DNA from: Ridgeia piscesae | Lineage: Eukaryota; Annelida; Polychaeta; Sabellida; Siboglinidae | NCBI GenBank assembly: GCA_025642075.2 | Contig: JAODUO010000466.1 | Location: 1 to 64,000 of the forward strand | Direction of reading: 5' to 3' | Length of the DNA: 64,000 nucleotides | In this document: positions 23,213 to 37,600 of the stretch, one piece after another | Numbering within the stretch: the first letter of the stretch is position 1 | How the letters are laid out: each line of letters opens with the position of its first letter | Translations under genes and position numbers: made by a program | Notes under the pieces: generated by a model | What the model was told of the DNA's origin: nothing | What the model saw: the letters and a program-made list of their open reading frames with translations, nothing else | Databases searched by the model: none

Positions 23213-24861
23213 AACAAAGAGTGCTAATAATTTCACTAAAACTGTTCTGAAAATAAAAATGCACAACAGATCACAGATATGGCAGAGATAGCAAGTAACA
23301 GAGGGAAATAAAACAATGTGTTCATTGGGCAAAGAATAAACCATCGGAAAAGTTCTGCGTGTGCAAACAACCGTGCTATACATATATATTAACATGTCTG
23401 TATATATAAAAATTACATATATTTTTTTCATCAGAAAAGTAGTATCCAGTACACTAATAGGTTTAGAGACAAACAGTGTGTACACATTTTACAGCCAACT
23501 GTAACGCTAGTGGCATATAACTTATAAAACCCTCACAACATTAGAATTGTATATGGCTTATGGTGGAGAAATAGTGCAAGACACCAAAAACAAGGTAGTG
23601 ATACAGTGTAATAATGATAAGTTCTTGTGCTATCAAACATTGTACGTATAAAATGCCATAAATATATTACAACTAATAAAATATACTATATGTATTCTGG
23701 TAAGAACAACTACATTATTTTGGTCATACGCCAGCTTATTTGAGATGTAGTTCGATGCTCGTCTTGAAGAAATGTTTAAACAAATATTTAAACAAACCTC
23801 TCTTAATTGAGACGAGACATGTCTCTCAGAATATTGCCTGTGCTATACTTAATCAAACAAAGTCACATTTCTGGTGCCAACTTAGACAACTAAGAAAACA
23901 ATCATTCAGCAACATATACTCTCAGCTTCAAATGTGCATGAATATAGATAAAACAAATAACAGCTAAATAAATAAATATATGTTGCACAGTGATAACATA
24001 TAGTATAGTTTTGTAAAAAAAAAGATCACAGATAACTTCCTTTGAGCAAAATAAAATAGTACACATGTTGAGGTGATAACTTACACCATGTCACACACTG
24101 TCTGGTGTGGATCTGTTCAGTTAACTATACACTCAATCTGCAGTCAGTTTGCATATTTCACGTCAACTGGGTACAGTACATAGAAGATGACATTCACAGC
24201 ATGTCTTACAGAGAGAATGGTAACATGGTTAGCTTTTTGTCTTTTACAACAATATCACAGTAAGATTCTTCAAATACATGAATATTATTCACAATTGTTA
24301 TAATCGCACACAAGGAAGAAGTTGGACAGTGCTTCAGTATGTTAGCACATTAAAAATACAGGTCTAGTATACATTATACCGCCACCATCAAAGGTAAATA
24401 AAACGTAAACATTCAAACTAAAATTTACTTTGCAGATCCATTCCTATATCAACATTTTCAAGTTTACTTCAGCTTGATATCCTGTGTGTACGTCTGGATT
24501 TTCATATATTTGGCTCCATTTCTGCATGTGGATCTTTTCATTAGACGGTGCCCTGAAGATAAGCACAGGTGACCATTAATACCAGCATACACTCACCCTA
24601 GCAACAAACTGAGTGTCACTGTTATCAACAGTGTCATATTTTGATCTGTAGTCTTGCTGTTCTCAGTTATGACCGCATGCAGACGAAAGCTGTCCATGGT
24701 AAATCAAATGTAACACTACAGTGGCGCCTCTGTGGAATGTTCCGCCATTCAATTTGTCCATGTATTTTTAAACATGTTGCCATTGAATAGATCGTAGGCC
24801 GACATGAGCACAGGAGCTGACTTCAGTGACAGAGAGCATATTAACACATAGATGGCAATTG
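23213..24861. other. Convergent intergenic interval
   Basis: It lies between the 3' ends of the + strand LRR gene and the minus-strand PLAT gene. The sequence is AT-rich with only short unsupported open frames. I see no gene, RNA or clear repeat. Confidence 0.5.
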
Positions 24862-25391
24862 TTAAAGGGATACTCCAGTCAGTGAAACATTCACAGTATT
24901 GACTTACATATGAAAACTATATTACTTGTACCTAGTAATTGTGCACAAAGATTGTTAATAAACAATTAGTTGTAGTTTAATCGTATCAAAAACATGCTAT
25001 CTTAGATTCATGGTGCTGCCATCGTGAGACTTATGCGCCAGTGACGTTAGCCAAATCATTTACGTCACTGGCGCATTGTTGGAAAAGGCAAGGATTGGCG
25101 GAATCTTCAATAATGATTGTGATTGTGACGTAAGCAATCCGCGACGTACTGGATACATCAAATACCATTGGACAGACATAGGATGTTCGAACGTGCACGC
25201 GCCAGTGACGTAAGCGGTTTACGTCACTGGCGCATAAGTCTCAAGATGGCAACGCCCTGAATCCAACATATATATACTATATATTAATTGTATATTAACG
25301 ATCTTTGTGCACAATTACTGTGCACAACCGATATATTATACAGATGTAAGTAAATGTTGTGAATCTCTCGCTGGTTGGAGTATCGCTTTAA
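24862..25391. mobile_element. TTAA-bounded palindromic MITE, about 530 bp
   Basis: The ends are TTAAAGGGATACTCCAGTCAG and the reverse complement of TTAAAGCGATACTCCAACCAG, so both termini begin with TTAA, as expected of piggyBac-like insertion. The two halves are inverted copies of each other. Each arm holds its own smaller palindrome of GCGCCAGTGACGT (25034-25075 and 25199-25233). No transposase frame is present, so it is non-autonomous. Confidence 0.8.
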
Positions 25392-25968
25392 ATCACTAAT
25401 TAATAGAAACTTAAAAACCTAATACTCGTAAAGAAGTGTTCTTAGTGAAGTGAAACCTATGAACAATGGTGTTGAGAAGAATCAGTTATAGACAGGACAC
25501 CTACAGACTGTTATAGACAGGAGTTTTATTTGTTAACTTCCTTTATACCAAACGATAATCCTGTTGACATGTGCACCAAATGTGTACTAGAGCCCATGCA
25601 TCATCTTGAGACAATTACCTTTATTCTGATTTATTACAGTGAATAATAATTATACTCTTCAGTGAAACCAGCAGATTCAGCTCCAGGAATATACATAGAA
25701 AGTCAGATTAAAAAATATGTGTAATGTTTTGATTGTACACTGTAGGCACTAAATCTACTTTTGCTAATATAGTTGCACATTTTCATACATATATATATCA
25801 GTTTTAAAACAACACAATACTCTATTCAAAACCAAACTTGTGTCACATTAATCCCGCAAGAATTTTGAGCATTCAGTAATAATGGCTGTGTTGTTAGTAT
25901 GTCCAGTTTATTTCTTTGACAGTTACATAAAATGGTTACAAGTGATAATGCATCACATACGTACTTCC
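25392..25968 (-). other. 3' UTR region of the PLAT gene
   Basis: Downstream of the PLAT gene stop codon on the minus strand. TTTATT at 25907-25912 reads AATAAA on that strand, 57 nt past the stop. Another lies at about 25619-25624. No other feature seen. Confidence 0.45.
25907..25912 (-). terminator. Candidate poly(A) signal of PLAT gene
   Basis: Canonical AATAAA on the minus strand, 57 nt after the TGA at 25971-25969. Position is plausible. The cleavage site cannot be seen. Confidence 0.4.
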
Positions 25969-27670
25969 TCATGCATCAAGGGGGAGCTCTCTCTCAATCA
26001 GGTGATCGTCTTTGCCCGTGTCCAGCCACCTGTGCATCAGACAGAGTGAATGAGAACAAAACCAGTACATGACTCGATACAATTCATGCTGACCTGACAG
26101 TTGTGCAAAGTCCCACAATTGTGTAACATTAAGTGTCTGAACCGGGCTGCGTGACGGGTAATGTCTTGGTAATCATGTCACTTCATTTGAATCCAGTCAC
26201 TAGGGATAGATCCAAAAGGATGGCGTGGGGAGAGGAGGACAAAAACCTCCAATTGAACCCCTCCTTAAGGCGCCCCAAAAACACTTTGAGCCCCTCCAAA
26301 TACCACCAACTGTTTCCCTGGACACCCATCCCAAAACTCTTGTGGGTCTATAAAAATGTTCAACACCTCCTTGCGACTCATCAACTTTTAGGCTCTCCAG
26401 AAACGTCCAGTTGCACCCACTTAGGCTCACCAATACAGTCACCTTCCACTACATACAAGTTTAAAGAATTTGTGATTTTTCAAACAAAATATATATTTCA
26501 GTCTAAATAAAGACCTCAATTGTTGTCTGAACAACCATTATTAATGCTCTCAAAAAGTTATATATGCACTGACAATGATACTCATTTACATGTTTACAGA
26601 ACACACAAATAACCATTTTGTAGTATAACACCACTGTTTGTCAGCAGGTTCTGGTTCTGTCATCCTCGCAAGCCAGGGCTGTTTGCCATGCAAAAGTAGT
26701 CCTGGCTGATACCATACACAAAGTGTGGGAGTTTAGTAGCTCAGTCGAATTACCTTTGAGAACAGTGCAAATACCCGCTTCAATTTGAAGATAGATAAAA
26801 CATTTTTGGGTATTGCAGTACAATGACCACCCGTCAATTGCACGAGCTGCTGAAATGTTTCTGTATTTGAATATTTACTTCTACACCCCAAACTGTGTAG
26901 GTACACTATGTAACACGAGCAGTGTGGCTGAAATCACCCAAAAATTATATTACATGACCAGAGGCCAACCACACTGCTCAAGAGCAATTTCATTGGCTGA
27001 GCTTAGCTTGAGAGTTTTGCAAAGGGATCAGCCATGAGTACTGCTGGCTGACACTGACACAATCAGCAGCAGGAATCCACGGCATACAAGGACGGGCCCA
27101 TCATTATCTATGCATATGTTGAACGTACCTTTGACACGTGAAGACAAATTCCCCATTAGCATGTGTCGTGTCCGTGACAACGACCTTGTCGAGGAACCAA
27201 CCATTCCCTTCACTGAGACCATCATGTCCGACTATGACCTTTGTCAGATTGATCATGTCGACGGCACGAATTGTAAAGGTATCCACCTGAAAGGTCAACA
27301 TGCTTTATTATTGTAAACAGTCAACGAATATTATCAGTAACTATCAGGTATTTGTAAACAAAATATCTACAGCTGAAAATTAATAACTACATTAAATTAT
27401 ATATTTATGAGCTGTTTATATAGACAAGCATGTTTTGTAAACTGTTGGTTTGTTTTGTGCTAAAGACATCCTTGAAAAAGATCCACAAATCTGCTAAAGG
27501 AATAACCACGTCACTTGCCTGTCCTGGCTGGAATTTCTGTTCGTTATTGCTGACTAGCAGCCTCCTTTTGCCAGTGTCGCCTCTCAATCCTTCCACCGTT
27601 ATGAACACGTTTGCATCCGTGCCAGCGTCTGCTTCAGAGCCAGTGTACACTTCCACTTGGTAGCTATGGA
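25969..27670 (-). CDS. PLAT gene module 12: terminal single PLAT domain
   Basis: Exons A1 27670-27519, A2 27286-27129, terminal A3 26029-25969. A1 reads [20 protein letters not shown] and A2 [20 protein letters not shown]. The final exon reads [19 protein letters not shown] then TGA, and matches the normal A3 exon in position and phase before stopping. The sequence is more diverged than the core modules. The A1 donor is GCAAGT, a GC-AG intron. Confidence 0.88.
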
Positions 27671-30600
27671 CTGCACAAAAATTGGATTATATCAGACACA
27701 ATTCCAAACATATTACTGGTTTTTCAGTTGTGAAAAAGATTAGCATAAATTTGCATTAACTTGTTTCAAAACCTAGGCCACCCCCTCATGTAATGTGATA
27801 TGTTTTCTTGGACTTAGCGAACTTATGCACCCATTCTAAATAACCGATTTGGTTTGATTACATTTTATCTCTGTTATGACTTACAAGAAACTTGCATATA
27901 TTTCATGAAATGTTCTCTTCCCAAATTAAAACAAATTATTCGCAGAGTTCATTGGTGTATGTCATGTTCCAACCCAAAGCACTAGTTACCTGGGAGGGGT
28001 TCGACTGGCTTCCTTTCTGCCTCATCTCCTCCCTGGGCCAGTGTCGTCACGGGCATCTCTTTCCAAGCCTCCACCTGTGACCCACTGAAGAGTTGCTCTG
28101 ACAACTCAAAGCTGTACAACCTGTCATTGTCCACGTCTCGCACTCTCACCTGTAAACACAAACAACTTATCTCATTTGGCACATAACTTACATTGTGCTC
28201 AGCTCAGCTCATTCCAATAACACAATATTTACCACTCAAAATAATACCCCTAGTTTCAATACTGCATTTTTTTGCAGATTAGTACCATCAGTTTATAGTT
28301 AAAACCACTTTTGGATAGTCAAGACAGTGTCTTTACGGCTGCCGTGTAACAACCCACTGCTTCAAGGAAGGATACGTATGGTGACAAAGTATAACTGTTG
28401 AAAACAATTCAACGTTTCTTATGAATTCTTGATAACAACTACAAAGATGTATGATATAAAGTTTCTACTTAACATATTTAATGGGTATCCATCCGTTTTA
28501 GGCATGATGGCACCTAGAAACAAAGCTGTTTGTGAGACTAGACAAGGTCTTACCGAGTCTAGTGTCCAGTATTGAGCTGTGTCTGGCAGCTCTGCGAGAC
28601 CAACACGGATCTTGAACACTTCACCAATGTCCGCCCTCAGGTTCACCTGTAAAACAACAACTCGGCTCAAGCAATCTGAAACGTTCAATATTCAACAAGC
28701 AGAATTGGTCAAATACTTCCATTTAACACTTCCACATTTACTTATCTTTATTTGTAGTTCACTATCCACAAATACAACACTGCTCTTCCTGTGAACTGTG
28801 GTGACAAGATCAACAGCTTTATTGCGTTATCCAAAGAAATACCTCCTACCTCCTTCATGAATACCTGATCAAAAGTTTTTATTTTTCATATCCAAATCAA
28901 TTTGGATATGAAAATATTTGATTCAGAAAAACCTATCCTGAGAAATGTTCAGTAATTAATGAATACCTTATTGCATGTATGTAGCAAATGATATCAACAT
29001 TGAAACTACAATACCATCTTGTGATAACTGTTCCTGATTGTTTAAATTGTAAATACCTTGAAGTATTGTGTATTTCCTGGGGAAGATGTGTCATCGTCCT
29101 CAGCCACTAGAGGGAGCTGTTCACTTTTGCCCATGTCACCGTAGATGACAATGACGGTGTCTTTTGGAACGCGGTCATAAAACGTTCCAGCCAGTGGCTC
29201 CATCTCTGGTCCAGAAGTGACGTACACCTCAAACAGGTGGCCTGGAACAGACACACAGATACCTTTGTCAATAAATGCTAATATAACTTTACACAAGTTA
29301 GCATACGTAGGTAATAACGAGGTATGCACATGTCTGGCGAATGTTAACCGTTTCCTCCTAGAGACTGCATCTCGGTCCACAAATGGTCTGGGTAGTCAGG
29401 GAGGATGCGTGTCACTTTCATTAACAAAACATTCCTGTGTGGGAGGCGTCTGTACCCTGTAGTGGTTCAACCTTCCTGCCGTATATCAGACCAGTGTGTA
29501 AGAAGCTGGTCATTCAATGTTACATGATCTTTGTTAAACATACCTCGTACATCTTCGACTTCTGCGGTTGTTTGTATTTAGCACCCTATGGTACATTACT
29601 AACACCCTATGGTACATTACTAGCACCCATGGTACATTACTAGCACCCTATGGTACATTACTAGCACCCTATGGTACATTACTAGCACCCTATGGTACAT
29701 TACTAGCACCCTATGGTACATTACTAACACCCTATGGTACATTACTAGCACCCTATGGTACATTACCAGCACCCCATGGTACATTACCAGCACCCATGGT
29801 ACATTACTAGCACCCTATGGTACATTACTAGCACCCTATGGTACATTACTAGCACCTTATGGTACATTATTAGCACCATATGGTACATTACTAGCACCTA
29901 TGGTACATTACTAGCACACCCTATGGTACATTACTAGCACCCCATGGTACATTACTAGCACCCTATGGTACATTACTAGCACCCTATGGTACATTACTAG
30001 CACCATATGGTACATTACTAGCACCCTATGGTACATTACTAGCACTATGTACATTACTAGCACCCTATGGTACATTACTAACACCCTATGGTACATTACT
30101 AGCACTTTATGGTACATTACTAGCACCCTATGGTACATTACTATGGTGACTAATACCTATGTCGGCTACTAACTTAACTCACCAAAATGAAGGTTATTTC
30201 TGCTATTTGATCAAATTTGAAAGATCATTAAACCTAAGATATGTTTTTGCAACTTTGTTTGAGATATAACAGATAAAACAATAATAACTTCATAGTTATT
30301 ACTCAATGGTTATTACAACTGAGTAAATAAAACACTTTTTATTTGATAAACAACAGATTACACACATATTTTTATATAATGTAAATAAATATATAAATTA
30401 TGTTGACAAATTAAGTTAACAGTTTACCTGGGACCTTCTCTGTGAGTGGTAGCTCTGTCATCGTGTCCTCCTCCCCAACATTGATCCACCTACACACAGA
30501 ATTATAACATAACATTTTTGGAAATGTTATTGGTAAAATCAGGTCAACATACTGTTGACAGACGTAGACATAATTATTTTATTTTATTTTAGGCAGTCAG

Positions 30601-33507
30601 TGAAACATGAATACATAAATACATACATATGAATTACTAATGAAAACAATCATAATTAGTTATCCATGTTATGAATGAATGTACTTAGCCCATTTACACT
30701 TTTTCTTGTATTCGGTTAAGTGAATTAGTACGTGTGTCTCGGTAGTGTTTGTACTGTACCTGTCACAGTTGAAGACGTATTGGAAGTCAGCGTTGGCCGA
30801 ATCCTTCACAATGACCTTCTCAAGGAACCAACCCTTGCCTTGACCATCACCTTCATATTCGACCTTGACCTTTGTCAAACTGACCATGTCAACAGCTTGA
30901 ACTGTGAAGAGGTCCATCTGGAAAGTAAACATGTTATTATTCTAAAGGGTGCTCGGAGATCACTGATTATGTAGTTTTGTACTAATTGAATTGAGCCACT
31001 AGTTACATGGTCATTGATATTGTTACTTAAACTATTATAACACTGGCCATTTGCAAACGTATCAAGAGTAACAACGGCGAGGATAAAAAGTCTTCTTTAT
31101 TTTATTAACTTTTGAGCTGTCAATGCTTTGTAGAATTGTGATACATGGATGCCACAAGAAATTTTTTTTTAAAGTAAGAATATGGTCAGTTGCCTCACCT
31201 GTGCTGGTTGGAACTTCCTCTTGTTCTGACTCACGAGCAGCCTCCGTTTGCCCGTGTCTCCCCTGAATCCCTCAATTGTGATAGAGACGTTTGCGTCCGT
31301 GCCAGCGTTTGGCTCGTCGCGAGTGTACACCTCCACCTGGTAGTTGTGGACTGAAACAACAAGTCGAGTCACATCAACTTCTGTTTATATGATATAACAC
31401 ATTCAGATTGTGATAAGTCAGACAGCATAGCTTCTGAAATATAGCCATGTGATAAAAAATAAAGATAGCACAGGATCTAGACTTTAAGAGTGCTGGAAGT
31501 GTTTTACATCCTAACATCTGGCTGACCTGTTTACTTGGACACCATCACAATGTTTTGGTAAACATTCAGCTACACTGCAGTTGGTGCACAAAATTATTCA
31601 TTCATCAATATCCACCACTGTCTATAACCAGGAACTCATACAACCAAGTGAACTGGAGTAACCTAGAACAAATTGACTTGCCCAACATCAGACATAGCAA
31701 CGTAGGCTCTGAACTTGGTTTTCTTATATCAACCTTAAGAGTAACAACTGTAGCAGTAATTGTAACGCTTCTATGGAGCTAATATCTTTGAAAATTTAAG
31801 CTCAGAGGAGCAAGTATGTGGTTTATTGAGTAGAAAGAGCACGGTATGTAACAGTAGCCAATTTGAATTTAATTTGATATACAACTGGAAGCCAGTGTAG
31901 CTGCTTAAGTAGGGGTAGCGATCTTGAGAAACGGGGGAAGTTAAGTACCATGCATGCTAAACAGTGTTGTTGGAGTTTAGATAAGTCTTTTTTAGCAATG
32001 TTGTTGAGAAGTGAATTACAATACTCGAGTCGAACTACCGATATTGTTTTAGCAGCTGCTAAAGACAAATGACAAATTTGACGGAAATCATAAATGTGAT
32101 ATAGAAATATGATTACCTGGGACAGGGTCGACTGGCTTCCTTTCTGCCTCGTCTCCTCCCTGGGCCAGTGTCTTCACGGGCATCTCTTTCCAAGCCTCCA
32201 CCTGTGACCCACTGAAGAGTTGCTCTGACAACTCAAAGCTGTACAACCTGTCATTGTCTGCGTCTCGCACTCTCACCTGTAAACACAAACAACACTCAAC
32301 AACACGGCACAATCAACGGTAGCATGTGTAAACAACAAATGTTTGCTAATTAAAATGACTGACGTTGGGAAATAATTCCTAAAAACAAAAGTAATCCTAA
32401 GACAGCTTTTAATTTTGCGTGAGGACATACGTACATAGTGAAACATTCCTACAGAATTTGTTGAAAGGGTTTCAGTGTGTCTGAGAGTTAGACTTGTCAA
32501 CACCTAAAAGTTGTAACATTTTATGTCACACATGAGTTCTCACCGAGTCTAGTGTCCAGTATTGAGCTGTGTCTGGCAGCTCTGCGAGACCAACACGGAT
32601 CTTGAACACTTGTCCAATGTTCTCCCTAAGTGTCACCTGTAAAACAACAACTCGGCTCAAGCAATCGGACAAAACAATTAAGACAATATATTTCACAATT
32701 ATTCCTCACATACTTATACTTTTACCACAGTAAAAAACCTTTGTTTGTTATGAAAATAATTATGTCTACAACAAAAGGTTTCTTTTCAATGTCTTCATAC
32801 ACTCATTGTAGTCCAATTAAAAGCAAGATTACCTTGAAGTACTGGGTATTCCCCGGCGACGAAGACCCATCGTCCTCAGCCACTAGAGGGAGCTGTTCAC
32901 TTTTGCCCATGTCACCGTAGATGACAATGACGGTGTCTTTTGGAACGTGGTTATAAAACGTTCCTGCCAGTGGCTTCAACTCAGGTCCAGAAGTGACGTA
33001 CACCTCGTACACATGACCTGAGACAGAACAATTAAATTTCTTTATCACTTACTTAAAGTAATGCCTTTATTAAACATGATTACTTTGATTAACACTGTCT
33101 TCATAGTTACATTGATGAAATGTGAATCTTTAGATTTAAACATGTATAGTGCAAATTATTGTTATAATTGTGGATTTGTCAGTGTTACATGCAATAGAAC
33201 ACTGAGGACACATTTCAATGAGAATAATAAATTTACTGTCACATGTAACCCTATGTCCTCTGGCTGTCACCATGCAACAATTCCAGGTAAATACTGACAT
33301 TGTGAATAATAACATATAAACATAACGTAAGTTACAAGTTTACCTGGGACCTTCTCTGTGAGCGGTAGTTCCGTCATTGTGTCTTCCTCCCCCACATTGA
33401 TCCACCTAAGGCAACACAAGGTGGTTAGAAACTAAATTACTAAATGGATAACAGTTATAACTGACTATGTTAACTTACTGCTTGCTCTATGATGTATTCA
33501 ATATGTT

Positions 33508-33566
<59 letters not shown>

Positions 33567-34504
33567 TGTATATGATGTATTCAGTATGTTAAATTACAGA
33601 TATATGTAGACTCTATGATGTATTAAGTATGTTACAGACATAATTATGTAGACTGTATTGGTTACAAATTGCATAAGCTTATCACTGTTTCCTTATATCA
33701 AAATATTTCACACTGATTTTGTAAAAAAAAGAATCGACCATTTGCAAACATTTATTTGTTTAATGAAATCATTGGAAACATTATTGTATTCCTTTTTGGT
33801 TGACTGAACCAAACTAAGGTATACTTTTAATCTGATATAGATTATAAAATGATAGTTTGATTGTCTTAGTAAACTTGCAGGTATTGTGGTAATCTGCAAA
33901 ACGTACCTGTCACAGTTGAAGATATACTGGAATTCGGCATTGGCCGAATCCTTCACAATGACCTTCTCAAGGAACCAACCCTTGCCTTGACCATCACCTT
34001 CATATTCAACCTTAACCTTTGTCAAGCTGACCATATCAACAGCCTCAACTGTGAACAGGTCCATCTGAAATGTCAACAAGAATTTTTTTTAAATGTGTTC
34101 TTATTTGTGGACAAAAATTAATTAGATTTTTATTTAATAGAACATTTTGTTAACAATTAATATGGAATTTACTTTTGTGAATAGCCAAATCATGTATATA
34201 TTGATAGGTTAACTGCGTTCCTTTGTAAGTGCATATCCTCACATCTGCTGGGGTACTCTGTCACATATGTCTATAGACATTTACTTCCTTCCACTATTGG
34301 TCTTGGATCTACCAACTGACAATATATAAATTTTCATGTTTTTGTATTTTGTGTTTCTGACGTGCTATGTTTTCTTTCCTACGCAAATCGTTGAGATAAA
34401 ATCTCCAGATGGCGCCACATTGTTAATAACTAATGTCCTTGGTATGTTGATCCATAGGTGAGTTGATGCTAATGTAAGCACAGATATTCTTCTTTCATCT
34501 TCAG

Positions 34505-34545
<41 letters not shown>

Positions 34546-34546
34546 C

Positions 34547-34615
<69 letters not shown>

Positions 34616-37600
34616 CCACACACACACACACACCACACACATTTGCCACACATACACACTCCACCGAGTGTGCACTGCAATAACAAGTCAGATGTTACTC
34701 AGGAACAATTTTGCACAGAAACTGCCACATTCCATCTTGGGACAGCATCAACACACACACACACACTACAAAAAACACATAAATACTATTATCTTATCCT
34801 TTGACTCACCTGTGCTGGTTGGAACTTCCTCTTGTTCTGACTCACGAGCAGCCTCCGTTTGCCCGTGTCTCCTCTGAATCCCTCAACTGTTATAGAGACG
34901 TTTGCGTCCGTGCCAGCGTTTGGCTCGTCGCGAGTGTACACCTCCACCTGGTAGTTGTGGACTGCAATAACAAGTCAAGATGTTTACTTTGGTTATGGTA
35001 AACAATTTTGTACTGTAAACTGGCCAATTCCATCTGTGGGAATGATGGTATAATTTTTATTTGCCCATACTTAGCATAAAAATAAGCACATTTAAATACT
35101 GATTATCTTATCCTTTATCAAAAAAATTCATAAATTGAACCATAGATAATAGCAAACCATGTTTCTGGTTCTACTTCTTCGTTCTCTTTTGAAACTATCT
35201 TATGTATCATTAATCTCATTAGAAATAGGCATTGATTTGATCCCTCCACATTTCCAAAGGTAAGTGAAGGTAAGTTCTTACATGGAGCAGTGTCCAGTCC
35301 TGGGGACTGTTCAAAGCACTTCTACTTAAGATCTGTTCAACTGAATATAATCTCAACTTCTCTGGGAAGTATTCAGCCATCACACAGCAATTCATTAATA
35401 AATATTATTCGTATGCTGACATCCACCACTGTCGATAGCCAGGTACGTACTTGTTCATACAGCTGAGCACAGGAACCAAACCCGGGTTCTGCCGATTAAG
35501 GGTCCACATCTCTTGTCACCTAGCTACCACCCTCCACACAAGATAGGCACTAGTTACCTGGGACAGGGTCGACTGGCTTCCTTTCTTCCTCGTCTCCTCC
35601 CTGGGCCAGTGTCTTCACGGGCATCTCTTTCCAAGCCTCCACCTGTGACCCACTGAAGAGTTGCTCTGACAACTCAAAGCTGTACAACCTGTCATTGTCC
35701 ACGTCTCGCACCCTCACCTGTAAACACAAACAAGTGTTAAGATGTTATACTAATGATAACATTGATACCGTTTCATAAATCTTGTCCAAAATCCATTCAC
35801 AAGCACTTATAATATCACATAAACACAGGAAACAACCTGTCATTGTCTGCGTCTCGCACTCTCACCTGTAAACATAAACAAGTGGCGACATTTTATAATA
35901 ATGTAACATTTATAAAGTGTCATAATCCTATATGCACTGCATAAACACAGCAAACTGGATTTGCATATAAGAACATAATATATTTAGAGGGAAAATATTT
36001 GCTATAAACATGGTCATAAACCAATTTGAGATTTTGTATTAGTATCTCTGAGAACTTCTCACCGAGTCTAGTGTCCAGTATTGAGCTGTGTCTGGCAGCT
36101 CTGCGAGACCAACACGGATCTTGAACACTTGTCCAATGTTCTCCATCACCTTCACCTGTAAAACAATAACTTGGCTCAAGTAACCTGGTAAGGCAACTTA
36201 CATTTTGAGTAAGACAATGGTTACTATGTAGAACGCGAGATTCGTGCTTAACATAGCTTTAGACCCCCTTCCCAGTTAATCCACCATTGTCACAGAGCAT
36301 GCTGGTGGTTGTCACATGATTACTGTCAAAGACAGTCATTTGAGGGGGATTTTGTTTACACGACAAAATAATTGTAATCAAAATAAAATATCACCTTGAA
36401 GTACTGTGTATTTCCTGGTGAAGATGTGTCATCGTCCTCAGCCACTAGAGGGAGCTGTTCACTTTTGCCCATGTCACCGTAGATGACAATGACGGTGTCT
36501 TTTGGAACGTGGTCATAAAACGTTCCCGCCAGTGGCTTCAACTCAGGTCCAGAAGTGACATACACCTCGTACAGGTGGCCTGGAACAGAAATTGCCTCTG
36601 TCAATAATATTATTTCTAAAATAATGTTCCAAAATTAGTTTAGATTGGATGATTCAAATGGATAATAGTTTTGGATTGTTTACTTTAATATTCTGCAGTC
36701 AACTTATCGTTTTGATCATTATGACTAATCTTCATCAGATAATTAATTACTGCTAGATGGCGCCACCAGTCAGTATAGGGCGATCTCCCAAAGAACCACC
36801 AGACCGTGACCGGGGGGCACACCAGCAAATGATATAACTGTATAAAATTACTTCAGTGTTGCCATCTGATGACACTCTCTGGTACCATTTGAAAATCACT
36901 GTATAAAAATTTAAACCGACAGTGAAATAAATAAAATTAATACCTCAACTACAGACAGGTAATCATTTAAAGTAATTAATAACTTAAATATAAATAATAT
37001 TGTATATTAAAGTAAGTTTACCTGGGACCTTCTCTGTGAGAGGTAGTTCTGTCATTGTGTCTTCCTCCCCCACATTGATCCACCTACAGGTGACATATTC
37101 ATTGAAAAGACAGTTTCTAAACAAATAATGGCTACACACTGTTTAGTGACACTATTTTTAACACTAAAAAATCTACAATGTTTGATTTCTGACTTCATAC
37201 AGAGCTCAGTGTGTTCAAGTAAATGTACAAATTAAAACTGTTTTCCTCCGCTTGGTTTAGTTTGTGTCAAACTTATTTTGTTAGATATCAACTGATCCAG
37301 CATCAATTGCGAAATATTAGTTTTTGACAATATCAGTGTTTTTTACAACATTTTAGAACAAAGTACTAAATTAATTCACCTTGTTCAATCGAAATGAGAA
37401 TAGACAAAATCACTACAGACAACATACGGCTCTTAACACTTTCACAAATATGCTGGTCTAAATTTTTTTTTTGAAATGAAGTCATCTTTTATTAAACCAT
37501 TTCTGAATATGACTTCACACTCACCTGTCACAGCTGAAGGTGTACTGGAAGTCTGGATTTGCTGAATCCTTCACAATGACCTTCTCGAGGAACCATCCCT

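Noticed and set aside
26133..26510. 125-codon + strand frame
   Set aside because: Low-complexity, no family motif, no splice support, and located inside the last PLAT intron antisense to the gene.
15453..30152. CRISPR-like regularly spaced repeats (25-, 49- and 21-bp arrays)
   Set aside because: The units are contiguous with no unique spacers, and the DNA is intron-rich animal DNA. They are minisatellites.
34365..34686. Cys/Val-rich minus-strand frames
   Set aside because: Translation of a (CA)n microsatellite.
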